Assembly: GCA_965218625.1 (NCBI GenBank)
Contig: CBDCLG010000015.1
Coordinates: 1 to 64,000 of the forward strand
Source of the DNA: Bin5 sp965218625
GTDB taxonomy: Bacteria; Chloroflexota; Anaerolineae; Caldilineales; Caldilineaceae
Direction of reading: 5' to 3'
Length of the DNA: 64,000 nt
Shown in pieces: positions 8,656-17,057 of the stretch (position 1 is its first letter; each line of letters begins with the position of its first letter). Position numbers and translations under genes: made by a program. The notes below the pieces were generated by a model that had not been told where the DNA came from, made no database searches, and saw only the letters and a program-made list of their open reading frames with translations.

Positions 8656-9786
8656 TCAGCGACTCTGCCCGACATAATTCAGATAGCCGCGCTCGGCCAA
8701 GCCGTGCCAGGACTGGATCGCCTGGCGGAAAGCTGACCAATCCTTCAAGATCGAGGCAAAGTCGGCGTCCTCAGCGGCGATCTCGTCGTATAGCTCGAAC
8801 GCAGACCCCTCCGCAGCCTTCATCACGTCATCCGGGAAGGGCAGCAAGGTGACGCCGGCATCGTCAACCAGGCGGTTGAGCGCCGCCGGGTTTCTGGCAT
8901 CATAGCGGGCCATGACCCTGAGATTTGCTTCCGCTGCGGCCGTCTTGAGCACCTCCCGGTACTGTTCCGGCAGACCGTTCCATTCGTCGAGATTGATGAA
9001 AATCTCAACGGATGAGCCTGGATCCCACCAACCGGGGTAGTAGTAAAAGTCGGCAGCCTCATGCAGCTTCAACCTCTCGTCTTCGTCGGGGCCGACCCAC
9101 TCTGCTGCGTCAATGGCGCCGGTCTTCAAGGCCTCAAAGATTTCGGTTACCGGCAGCATTTGGGGGGTAACGCCCAGCCGTTCCAAGACCTGGCCGCCGA
9201 AGCCGGGAATGCGCATCTTCAAGCCGACCAGGTCGGCGGCGGAATTGATCTCTTTATTGAACCAGCCACCCATCTGCACGCCGGAGTTCCCGGCTGGGAA
9301 CTGGATAATGTTGAACCGGGCCTGGTACGCCTCTTGCAGAATGTTCAGACCGCCGCCTTCGTACAGCCAAGCGTTCTGCTGACGGGCCGTCAGGCCGAAA
9401 GGCAGCCCCGCGCCGAATGCAGTGACCGCGCCTCTGTCGGCATAGTAGTGTGAGACCGTGTGGCCGATGGGGACATCGCCCGCCTCGACGACATTCAGCA
9501 CCCCCAAACCGGGCGCCAGCTGGCCCGCCGCGTGTGGCTGAATCAGGAATTTTCCGTCCGTCATGGCTGCGACACGCGCGGCAACCAGCTGAGCGCTCCA
9601 GAAGATCGAATCGGGATTCGGCGGCCAACTGGTGGCCATCTGCCACTCGATGGCCGGCAGTCCGGCGTCTTCCGCCACCGCACGCTCAATCTGACCAGGC
9701 GACATAAGGGCGGCCTGCTCGCAACCGGCTGCGCCAAGCGCGGCTGCGCCCGTCGCGGCTTGCCCCAGGAAGTGTCTCCGATCCAT
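8656..9786 (-). CDS. dctP: TRAP transporter substrate-binding protein, DctP family (2-oxoacid/TakP-like)
   Basis: This 376-residue binding protein carries the ligand to the DctQM permease. The start has a twin-arginine motif (DRRHFL, 2-7) and a lipobox ending in Cys22, so it is an exported lipoprotein. The mature part opens with EWQMATSWPPN and contains LKMRIPGFGG, AAEWVGPDED and YYYPGWWDPG. These blocks are characteristic of the TakP/alpha-keto-acid branch of DctP proteins, which often bind pyruvate-like or lactate-type acids. Ligand is inferred from that similarity. The ATG at 9786 was chosen because it starts the signal peptide and has AAGGAGAA upstream; a longer frame to 9903 has neither. 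A broken tandem paralogue lies just upstream. Confidence 0.9.
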   Translation of the reverse strand: MDRRHFLGQAATGAAALGAAGCEQAALMSPGQIERAVAEDAGLPAIEWQMATSWPPNPDSIFWSAQLVAARVAAMTDGKFLIQPHAAGQLAPGLGVLNVVEAGDVPIGHTVSHYYADRGAVTAFGAGLPFGLTARQQNAWLYEGGGLNILQEAYQARFNIIQFPAGNSGVQMGGWFNKEINSAADLVGLKMRIPGFGGQVLERLGVTPQMLPVTEIFEALKTGAIDAAEWVGPDEDERLKLHEAADFYYYPGWWDPGSSVEIFINLDEWNGLPEQYREVLKTAAAEANLRVMARYDARNPAALNRLVDDAGVTLLPFPDDVMKAAEGSAFELYDEIAAEDADFASILKDWSAFRQAIQSWHGLAERGYLNYVGQSR

Positions 9787-9863
9787 ATCCAGGTTCTCCT
9801 TTCGTGCATGCCCGCAAGAAAACCCAGGGGGATCGTTGTCATCAGCGGATTGTTTGATCGAAG

Positions 9864-9891
9864 CGGGAGAGCGTCGCGCGACGCCCTCCCG
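9864..9891. terminator. Strong hairpin between the two tandem binding-protein genes
   Basis: CGGGAG-A-GCGTCG pairs with CGACGC-C-CTCCCG around a 2-base loop, a 12-bp stem with one A/C mismatch. It lies downstream of the broken binding-protein copy. No clear U-tract follows in the minus direction, so it may be a weak terminator, an mRNA-stabilising hairpin or an old recombination scar. Confidence 0.4.
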
Positions 9892-9938
9892 TCTTTCCAA
9901 CAACTATACCTATTGCACTTGCGCACCAGAGGCGCTCG

Positions 9939-11079
9939 CTAGCGGCTCTGCCCGACGTATTGCAGATAGCCGCGCTCGGCCAAGCCGTGCCAGGACTGGA
10001 TGGCGGTGCGGAATGCGGACCACTCCTTGAAGATGGAAGCGAAGTCGGCATCCCCGGCGGCGAGCTCGTCGAAGAGTCCGAACGCGGAGTCCTCCGCGGC
10101 CTTCATCACGTCGTCGGGGAAGGGCAGCATGGTGATGTCGGCGTCGTTGATCAGGCGGCTGAGCGCCGCGGGGTTCTTGGCGTCGTAGCGAGCCATCATC
10201 GTCGCATTGGCTGCGTAGGCGGCGGTCTTGAGGACCTCTTGATACTGCTCCGGCAGCTTGTTCCACTCGCCCAGATTGACCTGGATCTCGAGCGATGGGC
10301 CGGGCTCCCACCAGCCTGGGAAGTAGTAGAAGCTGGCAGCCTTGTGAAAGCTCAACTTTTCGTCATCGTACGGGCCGACCCACTCGGCTGCGTCGATGGC
10401 GCCTGTCTGCAGGGCCTGGAAGATCTAGCCGCCGGGCAGCACCTGCACGGTGACGCCGAGCCGGTCCATCACGCGTCCACCGAGGCCGGGGATGCGCATC
10501 TTCAGCCCTTCCATGTCGGCGACGGAGTTGATCTCCTTGTTGAACCAGCCGCCCATCTGCACGCCGGTGTTGCCGGCGGGGAACTGAATCGTGTTGAACT
10601 TTTCGGCGTATACCTCCTGCAGCATTTCGAGGCCGCCGCCTTCATAAAGCCATTGAGTCCTGCTGGCGGGAGGTGAGGCCGAAAGGCAAGGCAGTGCCGC
10701 AAGCCGTGATCGGACTCTTGCCGACATAGTAATAGGAGGCGGTGTGGCCGATGGGGACTGCGCCCTCTTCGACGACATTCAACACTTCCAGGCCGGGCGC
10801 GAGCTCACCGGCGGCGCGGGCCTCAATTATGAACTTGCCCTGCGTCAAAGCCGCGACCCGATCGGCAACCGTCTGCGCGCCGCCGAAGATCGTGTCGAGC
10901 GCCGGCGGCCAGCTGGTGGCCATCTGCCATTCGATCGTGGGCAGGCTCGCATCGTCGGCCACGGCGCCCTCGACCTAGGCCGGAGGCATGACACCGGCCT
11001 GCTCACAGCCGGCAACACTCAGTGCAGCCGCCCCGACCGCTCCCGTAGCGGCAACTTTCAAGAATCGTCTTCGGTCCAT
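9939..11079 (-). pseudogene. Broken tandem copy of the TRAP substrate-binding protein (DctP/TakP-like)
   Basis: The three-frame reading from the ATG at 11079 matches the intact neighbour (8656-9786) along its whole length, including the RR signal (DRRRFL), lipobox, EWQMATSWPP, LKMRIPGLGG and YYFPGWWEPG. Three lesions break it. TAG at 10975-10977 replaces a residue that is Gln in the paralogue. A single extra base near 10653-10654 shifts the frame after TSRQQDS. TAG at 10425-10427 replaces a residue that is Glu in the paralogue. The remaining codons are well conserved and the promoter looks intact, so inactivation is recent, or these are assembly errors. The paralogues are similar enough to point to tandem duplication and then loss of one copy. 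Confidence 0.82.
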
Positions 11080-11139
11080 TTCGGTTTTGTCCTTCCTCTG
11101 GGGGTTTGTCTGGAAATGAGTAGTACGAAAGACAGGATT

Positions 11140-11168
11140 ATTGTACTCAGCGCGTTTGAATCGTACAA
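11140..11168 (-). promoter_or_regulatory. Probable sigma-70 promoter of the broken binding-protein copy
   Basis: On the minus strand TTGTAC and TACAAT (5 of 6 to the -10 consensus) are separated by exactly 17 bases, about 60 bases before the ATG at 11079. It is the only promoter-like pair I see in the 11080-11283 gap. Confidence 0.45.
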
Positions 11169-11283
11169 GATCGGGCACTGCAAGCGTCAGGCGGCAAAGG
11201 CAGGGTCAGGGCCTGCCCGCTCAATCGACATTGTCCAGCATCGGTCGCGGCAGATGTCAGCGGCTGACGCGCCGGCGACCGGT

Positions 11284-12099
11284 CTACTCGGCGGCGCGGC
11301 GCGACTGGCCTTCGAGATGCGCGACGAAGGACATTTGGGCGGTTGTGCCGCCATCGACGTAGATGGTCTGGCCGGTGATAAACTCGGCAGCGTCGGAAGC
11401 GAGAAATGCGGCCACCGGCCCGATGTCGCGCGGTTCGCCAAGACGTCCCCAGGGGACGGTTGCGGCGAAGACGTCAGGATTGTAGTCGGGGATGGTCTCG
11501 CGGTAGCGGGGCACTTCGATCAGACCGGGGCCGATGGCGTTGACGCGCACTTTCTGCGGGGCCAACTCGACAGCCAGGTGGCGGGTGAGTGCGGCCACCG
11601 CCCCCTTTGTGGCCGCGTATACGGCGTAATCGGAAGCGCCGACGTGGGAATGTACCGACGCCAGGTTGATAACTGAGCCGCCGCCTGCTTCCCGCATGTA
11701 AGTGAGCGCCTGCTGGATGGAGAAAACGTGGCTGCGCACGTTGATGGCGAAGAGTTTGTCAAAGTGCTCGGGCGTGACGTCGGCCAGAGGGAAAGTTTCG
11801 GTCAGGCCGGCGTTGTTGACCAGCACGTCCAGCCCGCCGAGGAAATCGGCGGCGGCGTCAACAACCTCGGTGCATACGGAGGGGGACTGCGTGAAATCTG
11901 CCTGGACGGCTGAGGCGGTCCCGCCTTCGGCCTGGATCTGGGCGACGGCTGCGGCCGCGCCCTCATCGCTGTAGGGATAGTGGCAGACGACGGCCGCGCC
12001 CTGGCGGGCCATCTCCAAGGCGATGGCCTGACCGATACCGCCGTGATCGACACCGGTGATGAGCGCACGCTTTCCGGCCAGGGAATTCTCGCGGCTCAT
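11284..12099 (-). CDS. SDR family oxidoreductase
   Basis: This 271-residue short-chain dehydrogenase would oxidise or reduce an alcohol/keto group with NAD(P). It shows the dinucleotide-binding start GKRALITGVDHGGIGQA (9-25), the NNAG motif, the catalytic Ser in INLASVHS and the YAATKGA Tyr-x-x-x-Lys pair. The C-terminus ends in the usual ITGQTIYVDGG. A GGAGAGG ribosome site precedes the ATG. It lies 100 bases after the TIM-barrel isomerase gene and probably belongs to the same transcript. Substrate is unknown; sugars or hydroxyacids fit the context. Confidence 0.9.
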   Translation of the reverse strand: MSRENSLAGKRALITGVDHGGIGQAIALEMARQGAAVVCHYPYSDEGAAAAVAQIQAEGGTASAVQADFTQSPSVCTEVVDAAADFLGGLDVLVNNAGLTETFPLADVTPEHFDKLFAINVRSHVFSIQQALTYMREAGGGSVINLASVHSHVGASDYAVYAATKGAVAALTRHLAVELAPQKVRVNAIGPGLIEVPRYRETIPDYNPDVFAATVPWGRLGEPRDIGPVAAFLASDAAEFITGQTIYVDGGTTAQMSFVAHLEGQSRRAAE

Positions 12100-12199
12100 G
12101 TCACCTCTCCGGACGGTCTGAACGGGGCGGCGAATTCAGACGCAAGTATTGCGCGGCGCCGCCTGACGTTCTATTCGGGCACATGGTTACGCGTTCTTT

Positions 12200-13000
12200 C
12201 TATCTCCGCTTCAAGTAGGCCAGACTGCGTTCGATGCGCCCGACCGGGTCGTCTCCGCCGCGAAATTCGAAGATGTAGTAGATGCGCTGTTGCAGCCGAT
12301 CGAGCTTGTCGAGGATTTCTGCCAGCGGCAGGACGCCGGCGCCAAGGACGGTCGGCGGATCGGACGGGTTGCCGGTCTTGTCCTTCAGATGGGCGGCGAT
12401 GACCTGGCCGGCCAGGGCCTCGATGGCGGCGACGACATCCTGGTCGTGGTTGGGATAGTTGCCCATGTCCAGGTTGGTGCGGAGGGCCGGGGACGCGAGA
12501 CGGGCAAGCGCCTGCTGGATTTCGGCCAGGGTGCCGCCGGGCGTGCGGGCATAGTTTTCGAGCGCGATGACGATATCGTGTTCGGCGGCGTAGTCGACAA
12601 TCTGTTGGGCGCGCGTCCACGCGGGGCGGTCGGCGGGCGGCGGTGACTGGCCGGGGAAGAAACGCACGAGAGGCGCGCCGAGCGCGGCGGCGGCGTCAAT
12701 GTCCTGGCGCAGTTGCCGCCGGCCGTGGGCGGAGTCGTCGAAGAGCGTGGCCTGGGTGGCGTAGGTGACCAGCAGACCGGCGTCGGCAATGCGGTAGGCC
12801 GCCTGCGGCAGTTCGGCGTCTAGTCGCGGCCACGTTTCCCGCCGCAGCTCGATGCCGTCGGCGCCGGTGCGGGCGGCGATGTCGATGACCTCCCAGACGG
12901 AACGTTCGCCGCGCTTCAGTTCGTCTTCAAACTGCATGGCCGAGATCAGGACCGGTCTATCGAACGGTCCTGGCCCGCGCGCAATGGCAGCGGTAGACAT
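12200..13000 (-). CDS. Sugar phosphate isomerase/epimerase family protein (xylose-isomerase-like TIM barrel)
   Basis: The 266-residue protein has the AP-endonuclease-2/xylose-isomerase-like barrel. Visible metal-site strands are IALENYAR (Glu), RTNLDMGNYPNHD (Asp and His) and VIAAHLKDK (His, Lys). Such proteins isomerise or epimerise keto-sugars or inositol derivatives; the exact substrate cannot be given. It starts 22 bases after the ferredoxin gene, indicating one operon: ferredoxin, isomerase, SDR. A second barrel of the same superfamily is at 22235. Confidence 0.85.
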   Translation of the reverse strand: MSTAAIARGPGPFDRPVLISAMQFEDELKRGERSVWEVIDIAARTGADGIELRRETWPRLDAELPQAAYRIADAGLLVTYATQATLFDDSAHGRRQLRQDIDAAAALGAPLVRFFPGQSPPPADRPAWTRAQQIVDYAAEHDIVIALENYARTPGGTLAEIQQALARLASPALRTNLDMGNYPNHDQDVVAAIEALAGQVIAAHLKDKTGNPSDPPTVLGAGVLPLAEILDKLDRLQQRIYYIFEFRGGDDPVGRIERSLAYLKRR

Positions 13001-13022
13001 GGGCTGCAGCCTTCTGCGGATG

Positions 13023-13382
13023 CTATGCCTTTGTCGTCCACTCCGGATCGGGCTGGATAGACGGATCCGGCGGCGGGCCGGAATCAGGGCGCCCGCTGCC
13101 CTCGAGGCGGCTTATGATCTGCACCGACATGTCCTGCTCGACGAGGCACTGGCAGGAGAGCCGTACGCCGCTCAGCCCCTTTTCGGCCAGTTTCTCCTTT
13201 TCGGCGACGGTCATCTGTGCGGGCTCCCCGTCGACGAAGACGACGCGGCAGGTTGTGCAGGCGCAGTTGCCGCCGCAGGCGTGCATCTGGTCAACGCCGG
13301 CGTCTTCGACCAGCGCGAGGACGAGCCTCTTGCCGGCGCTCACTTCGAAGGAGCCAACATTTTCTACAGTCAACTTTGGCAT
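13023..13382 (-). CDS. 2Fe-2S ferredoxin
   Basis: This 119-residue soluble electron carrier has the plant-type ferredoxin fold. The cluster ligands are visible as Cys36, Cys42 and Cys45 in HACGGNCACTTC, with the fourth at Cys77 in LSCQC (Cys79 is a spare). An extra Cys40 sits inside the first loop. The last 20 residues are a Pro/Asp-rich tail. It precedes the TIM-barrel isomerase by 22 bases. A partner oxygenase or reductase is not adjacent, so the electron acceptor is unknown. Confidence 0.9.
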   Translation of the reverse strand: MPKLTVENVGSFEVSAGKRLVLALVEDAGVDQMHACGGNCACTTCRVVFVDGEPAQMTVAEKEKLAEKGLSGVRLSCQCLVEQDMSVQIISRLEGSGRPDSGPPPDPSIQPDPEWTTKA

Positions 13383-13487
13383 ATCATTCCTCTTTTCTGC
13401 ATGTGATGGGCGACAAGGCCTGACGAAGCCTGTCGGCCGCTGTTCTTGCCGCCGCGATTACCATGGGCGGGTGGCTTGTCCATTTTC

Positions 13488-14924
13488 TCACAGTTCGTGC
13501 ACGAATACGAAGAGCAGATCATTGACGTTTGTCTGGGTCGGGCCGGTCAGGAGCAGGTCTGCGGTCGCGCGCAGGAAGGGGTAGGCGTCGTGACGGCGGA
13601 GGTTGTCGGCGGCGGCGAGACCGGCGCGCTCGCCGCGGGCGACGGTACCGTTGTCGGCGATGCCGCCAGCGCTGTCGGTGGGGCCGTCGGTGCCGTCGGT
13701 AGCGAGGGAGACGACGGTGAGGCCCGGCAGGTCTTGCAGATCGAGCGCGGCGGCGAGCGCAAGCTCCTGGTTGCGGCCGCCCTTGCCGGGATCCTTGCCG
13801 AGGTTGACGGTAGTCTCACCGCCGAGTATGAGGCAGGCGGGGGCGGGCAGCGGTTGCCCGCTGGCCTGCACCTCCCGGCCGAGGCCAACCAGCAGCTTCG
13901 CCACTTCGGCCGCTTCGCCTTCGACAAATGTCGAGAGCAGGAGCGTGTTGTAGCCGAGCTCCCGTGCCCTAGCCATGGCCGCGTCGGCGGCAGTGCGGTT
14001 GTCTGCGACCACGAGCGTGCGGCTGTTGGCGAAGAGCGGATCGTGCGCTTTGGGTGTGTCGGAAATCCCGCCGGCCAGCCCGGCCTGAAGGCGCGCGCGC
14101 ACCGGGGCGGGCAGCGCGCCGGCCAGGTCGTACTTTTGGACAATCGCCCAGGCATCGGCCCAAGTGCTGTCGTCGGGGACGGTCGGGCCGCTGGCGATGA
14201 CGTCGAGCGGGCTGCCGATGACGTCGCTGAGGGCGAGGGTCAGGAGCGCGGCGGGCTGGGCGGCGCGGGCAAGCTGGCCGCCTTTGACGGCGCTGGTGTG
14301 TTTGCGCAGGCAGTTGATCTCGTTGATGGTGGCGCCGCAGGCGAGCAGCGCGTCGGTCATGCCCTGCAGGTCGGCCAAGGTGAGCGGCGGTCCGCTGTCG
14401 CCGACGGATTGGACCGCGGGCGCGACAAGCAGAGCAGAGCCGCCGCCGGAGAGGAGCGCGATCAGCAGGTCGTCTTCGCCGGCCTGTTCGACCAGGGCCA
14501 GCACTTCGTTGCCGGCGCGCACACCGGCCGCGTCGGGCACGGGATGGCCGGCCTCGACGATACGAATGGGGGAGTGGGCCGATGGCGTGTGACCGGGCGT
14601 CTGGGCGTGCCCGTACTTGGTCACGGCGAGCCCCTGGCTGACGCAGTCGCCCAGCAGGTCTTCGACGGCGCGGGACATGGGCGCGGCGGCCTTGCCGGCG
14701 GCGATGACGAAGATGCGGCGGTAGCGGCGCAGGTCGTAGGTCGGCGCGTCATCTTGCCCGCTGTCCGAGGGGTCGGCGACGGTCAGGGTATCGCCGTCGC
14801 GGCGCAGGACGTTTTGGACTGCGGCGTAGGGGTCGACGGCATTGAGCGCGGCGTCCAGCACCTCCAGGATGGGGCGGCGGCGGTCCGGGTCGGGTTGGAG
14901 GACGGACGGGTCGAAGCGGGTCAT
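13488..14924 (-). CDS. Glycerate 2-kinase (DUF4147/MOFRL type)
   Basis: This 478-residue protein matches the type II glycerate kinase family, which phosphorylates D-glycerate at the 2-position with ATP to feed lower glycolysis. The N-terminal DUF4147 domain shows FVIAAGKAAAPMSRAVED and IVEAGHPVPDAAG, then LLSGGGSALL. The C-terminal MOFRL domain shows CLILGGETTVNL, GRNQELALAAAL and VSLATDGTDGPTDSAGG. Length is usual. The start ATG lies only 7 bases after the rloB stop, so it could be read from the defence operon's transcript, although its GC content is much higher. A 528-codon open frame on the other strand is a shadow of this GC-rich gene. Confidence 0.92.
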   Translation of the reverse strand: MTRFDPSVLQPDPDRRRPILEVLDAALNAVDPYAAVQNVLRRDGDTLTVADPSDSGQDDAPTYDLRRYRRIFVIAAGKAAAPMSRAVEDLLGDCVSQGLAVTKYGHAQTPGHTPSAHSPIRIVEAGHPVPDAAGVRAGNEVLALVEQAGEDDLLIALLSGGGSALLVAPAVQSVGDSGPPLTLADLQGMTDALLACGATINEINCLRKHTSAVKGGQLARAAQPAALLTLALSDVIGSPLDVIASGPTVPDDSTWADAWAIVQKYDLAGALPAPVRARLQAGLAGGISDTPKAHDPLFANSRTLVVADNRTAADAAMARARELGYNTLLLSTFVEGEAAEVAKLLVGLGREVQASGQPLPAPACLILGGETTVNLGKDPGKGGRNQELALAAALDLQDLPGLTVVSLATDGTDGPTDSAGGIADNGTVARGERAGLAAADNLRRHDAYPFLRATADLLLTGPTQTNVNDLLFVFVHEL

Positions 14925-14931
14925 AACTACC

Positions 14932-15561
14932 TTATCTATTGTCGGGGTGCAAGAGATTCAACTCTTGGACGAGCAGATGAACCGTGGTGGAGGGATCATC
15001 TCTTCCCGGATTGGGTGGGGAGTACTCATTGAGGAGGCGTTCGGCATTTCCCACAGCGGTGGATTGCTTTGAAAGCAAGAGAGCGTACATATGTTGATCG
15101 TTCTTTTGGTAAGGGCCGGGCAACAATTCACTGAGTTTATCGGAATAATTTGGTCGGCCCATAGGCGTGTTGTAGTAATGGAAATGAAGAAGGTACCAGA
15201 GCTCGAAGGCTTGATTGGAATAGGCAACGCGCAATCCTTGGCTTTCGGCTCTCTGAATCGCGCCATTGAAGTCGCCAACGCTTTGATCATCTCGATCAAA
15301 TACACACCATATCTGTTCGTAATCGCCTTGCACTCCTAACTCTAGTGCCTTGTCCACCAGTTTACGTGGGCTGATGCCGAAGCCTCTGACATCCACCACC
15401 AAGGTTGGCCCGCCAAAACTACCCAGGTAGTGGGGTTCAGTCTTCTCGCCTTCACACACGATCAGAATTCTCTGAAGGGCTTCTCGAGTGTCGGTACTTC
15501 GCTCACCGTAGCTGTGGTTAACACGTCGGTCCCGTCTCCGTTGTCTTCTGCGTCTGGCCAC
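14932..15561 (-). CDS. rloB: RloB-like Toprim-domain protein (AbiLii-like), second gene of the defence pair
   Basis: The 209-residue protein has a very basic N-terminus (MARRRRQRRRDRR) and a Toprim-like fold. ILIVCEGEKTEPHY (Glu37, Glu39) is the first acidic motif and WCVFDRDDQ (Asp89, Asp91, Asp92) the second. RloB/AbiLii proteins are partners of RloA/AbiLi ATPases in abortive phage-defence systems, where Toprim effectors are thought to be nucleases. The GTG start shares one base with the rloA stop (TAGTG), so translation is coupled. Codon use is AT-richer than in the following glycerate kinase gene. Family assignment is strong; activity is inferred. Confidence 0.85.
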   Translation of the reverse strand: MARRRRQRRRDRRVNHSYGERSTDTREALQRILIVCEGEKTEPHYLGSFGGPTLVVDVRGFGISPRKLVDKALELGVQGDYEQIWCVFDRDDQSVGDFNGAIQRAESQGLRVAYSNQAFELWYLLHFHYYNTPMGRPNYSDKLSELLPGPYQKNDQHMYALLLSKQSTAVGNAERLLNEYSPPNPGRDDPSTTVHLLVQELNLLHPDNR

Positions 15562-16934
15562 TATTCCTGCTCCAAAAACAGCTGTCGCACCTTGCCAAGA
15601 AATGGAATGGCCCCATAGCGGCCCTGGATGTAGTCGTTTTTGAATGGTGCGTCATTCTCAATTTTGAATTCGATCAATGAATAAAGATGAGATGCACCTT
15701 GGCGGTCTTTCTCCGTAAACCAAATCTGATCGCGGCGGAGAAGCCTATGATCCAAAAGGTTAGTGTCCTGTGTCGTAAATACCAGTTGGGCACCTTCAGT
15801 GTTTGTGTTTGGATCGTTGAAACGGTTGACGATCTCTTGAGTCAAGACTGGATGTAGACGGGCGTCCATTTCATCAATGATAAGTAAGTCTCCCTGGTTC
15901 AGTGCATTAACAAGGGGACCGGACAAGGCAAAGAGCTTCTTTGTCCCTTCAGATTCATGCCTGTCCATGTAAAAGAGTTCCGTAGAAATAGGGTGTCCCT
16001 TTCCATCCAATTTGTGATGCACGGTTCGTACTGCACTTTCTTCCATTTGGAAAAGTTCCGCGAGTTTGCCGAACTGCATTCGGGCATTTTCCAGAGCTCC
16101 ATGTAACTTAATTAATACATCCGGGGGTTCATCAGGAAGTGGTAGGAGATCTGGGACTGAAAAAATGTCCTTCTCTATCAGTATGTCTTCAATCCCAAGA
16201 TCCAACTGTCTGACGAAAGACTTAATGTCCTCCGCCGAATCTGCGTTGTTAAGCCGCGCCTCCGTAAAGAGTCGCATATTGTGGTCCATCGGGCTCAGTC
16301 CTGTTGTAATCCGAAGCGACTGGAACCATTCAAGTAGCTCCTGCGAGGCTTTCCCTTTGAACTGTGCGCATACAGAGAGGAAGAGCGCATCGGGCCGTGT
16401 TCTTGCAACTAAGTCACGGCCTTCTTCTTCGAAACTCTTGTCCAGGCCAATTTCCTCGCCCTCTCGCTCAAACAAAATGACTTCCTTGTCATCCAGATCG
16501 AGCGATTTCTCCCCTTGGCAGGTCTTTGCGAGGTGCAACCATTCCGTTACGATCAGGTTTTCCTTGACTTCGAAACCGTAACGAAAGTGTTGCTCATTGA
16601 TGATGAACACTACTTCAAAAGAGGAAGGTTGCGTGTCGGTTTCAGCACTGAGTCGGAATGGTTCTACATCTATTCCTTCGTTGTCTTCTCTGATATTGGA
16701 GGAAGTAATGACAAAGTGCCGCATAAAATTCATGGCGGCAACCAAGTTGCTCTTACCGCTTGCGTTTGCTCCATAGATGGCAGCGCTCGTCAGGAGGTTG
16801 ATGTCGCCGGGCGCGGCAAACTGATTCCTTTTGTCAGGTTCACCACTGCCCTTCTTTAGCGGACTGGCAACCATGCTGAGGGTAACTTCGTCGCGGAAGG
16901 AGCGATAGTTTGCGACGCTGAATTCGATGAGCAT
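15561..16934 (-). CDS. rloA: RloA-like AAA (AAA_15/AAA_21) ATPase, first gene of the defence pair
   Basis: This 457-residue ATPase of the OLD/RecF-like class starts LIEFSVANYRSFRDE, the usual opening of the group. Walker A is YGANASGKSN (54-63), the ABC-signature region lies around ESEGTKKLFALSG (327-339), and Walker B is LLIIDEMDARLHP (350-362) followed by FTTQDTNLLD. Paired with an RloB protein it forms an AbiL-like two-gene phage-defence system; the ATPase probably senses infection and controls the Toprim effector. A GGAAG ribosome site and a 9-bp palindromic operator lie upstream. The pair is AT-richer than its neighbours and looks acquired. PARIS systems have a similar ATPase/Toprim layout, but their effector is a different family. 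Confidence 0.87.
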   Translation of the reverse strand: MLIEFSVANYRSFRDEVTLSMVASPLKKGSGEPDKRNQFAAPGDINLLTSAAIYGANASGKSNLVAAMNFMRHFVITSSNIREDNEGIDVEPFRLSAETDTQPSSFEVVFIINEQHFRYGFEVKENLIVTEWLHLAKTCQGEKSLDLDDKEVILFEREGEEIGLDKSFEEEGRDLVARTRPDALFLSVCAQFKGKASQELLEWFQSLRITTGLSPMDHNMRLFTEARLNNADSAEDIKSFVRQLDLGIEDILIEKDIFSVPDLLPLPDEPPDVLIKLHGALENARMQFGKLAELFQMEESAVRTVHHKLDGKGHPISTELFYMDRHESEGTKKLFALSGPLVNALNQGDLLIIDEMDARLHPVLTQEIVNRFNDPNTNTEGAQLVFTTQDTNLLDHRLLRRDQIWFTEKDRQGASHLYSLIEFKIENDAPFKNDYIQGRYGAIPFLGKVRQLFLEQE

Positions 16935-16958
16935 GTTTTACTTCCATAGGGTAGATAG

Positions 16959-16987
16959 GGATATTCGCGTTTCTGCCACGAATATCC
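16959..16987. promoter_or_regulatory. Inverted repeat upstream of rloA, candidate operator
   Basis: Perfect arms GGATATTCG (16959-16967) and CGAATATCC (16979-16987) are separated by 11 bases, so their centres are 20 bases (two helical turns) apart. The site is 25-53 bases before the rloA ATG. This geometry suits a dimeric repressor. No regulator gene is nearby, so the pair may bind its own promoter or use a distant regulator. Confidence 0.5.
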
Positions 16988-17057
16988 TTATATTAGCCTC
17001 GCATTTTCATGCCTGGAAATCGGGCAGGCAAGGGAAACATGTCTGCTGCTACCTATC

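Noticed and set aside
13446..15032. A 528-codon open frame on the plus strand
   Set aside because: It is antisense to glycerate 2-kinase and part of rloB, has biased composition and shows no family motif.
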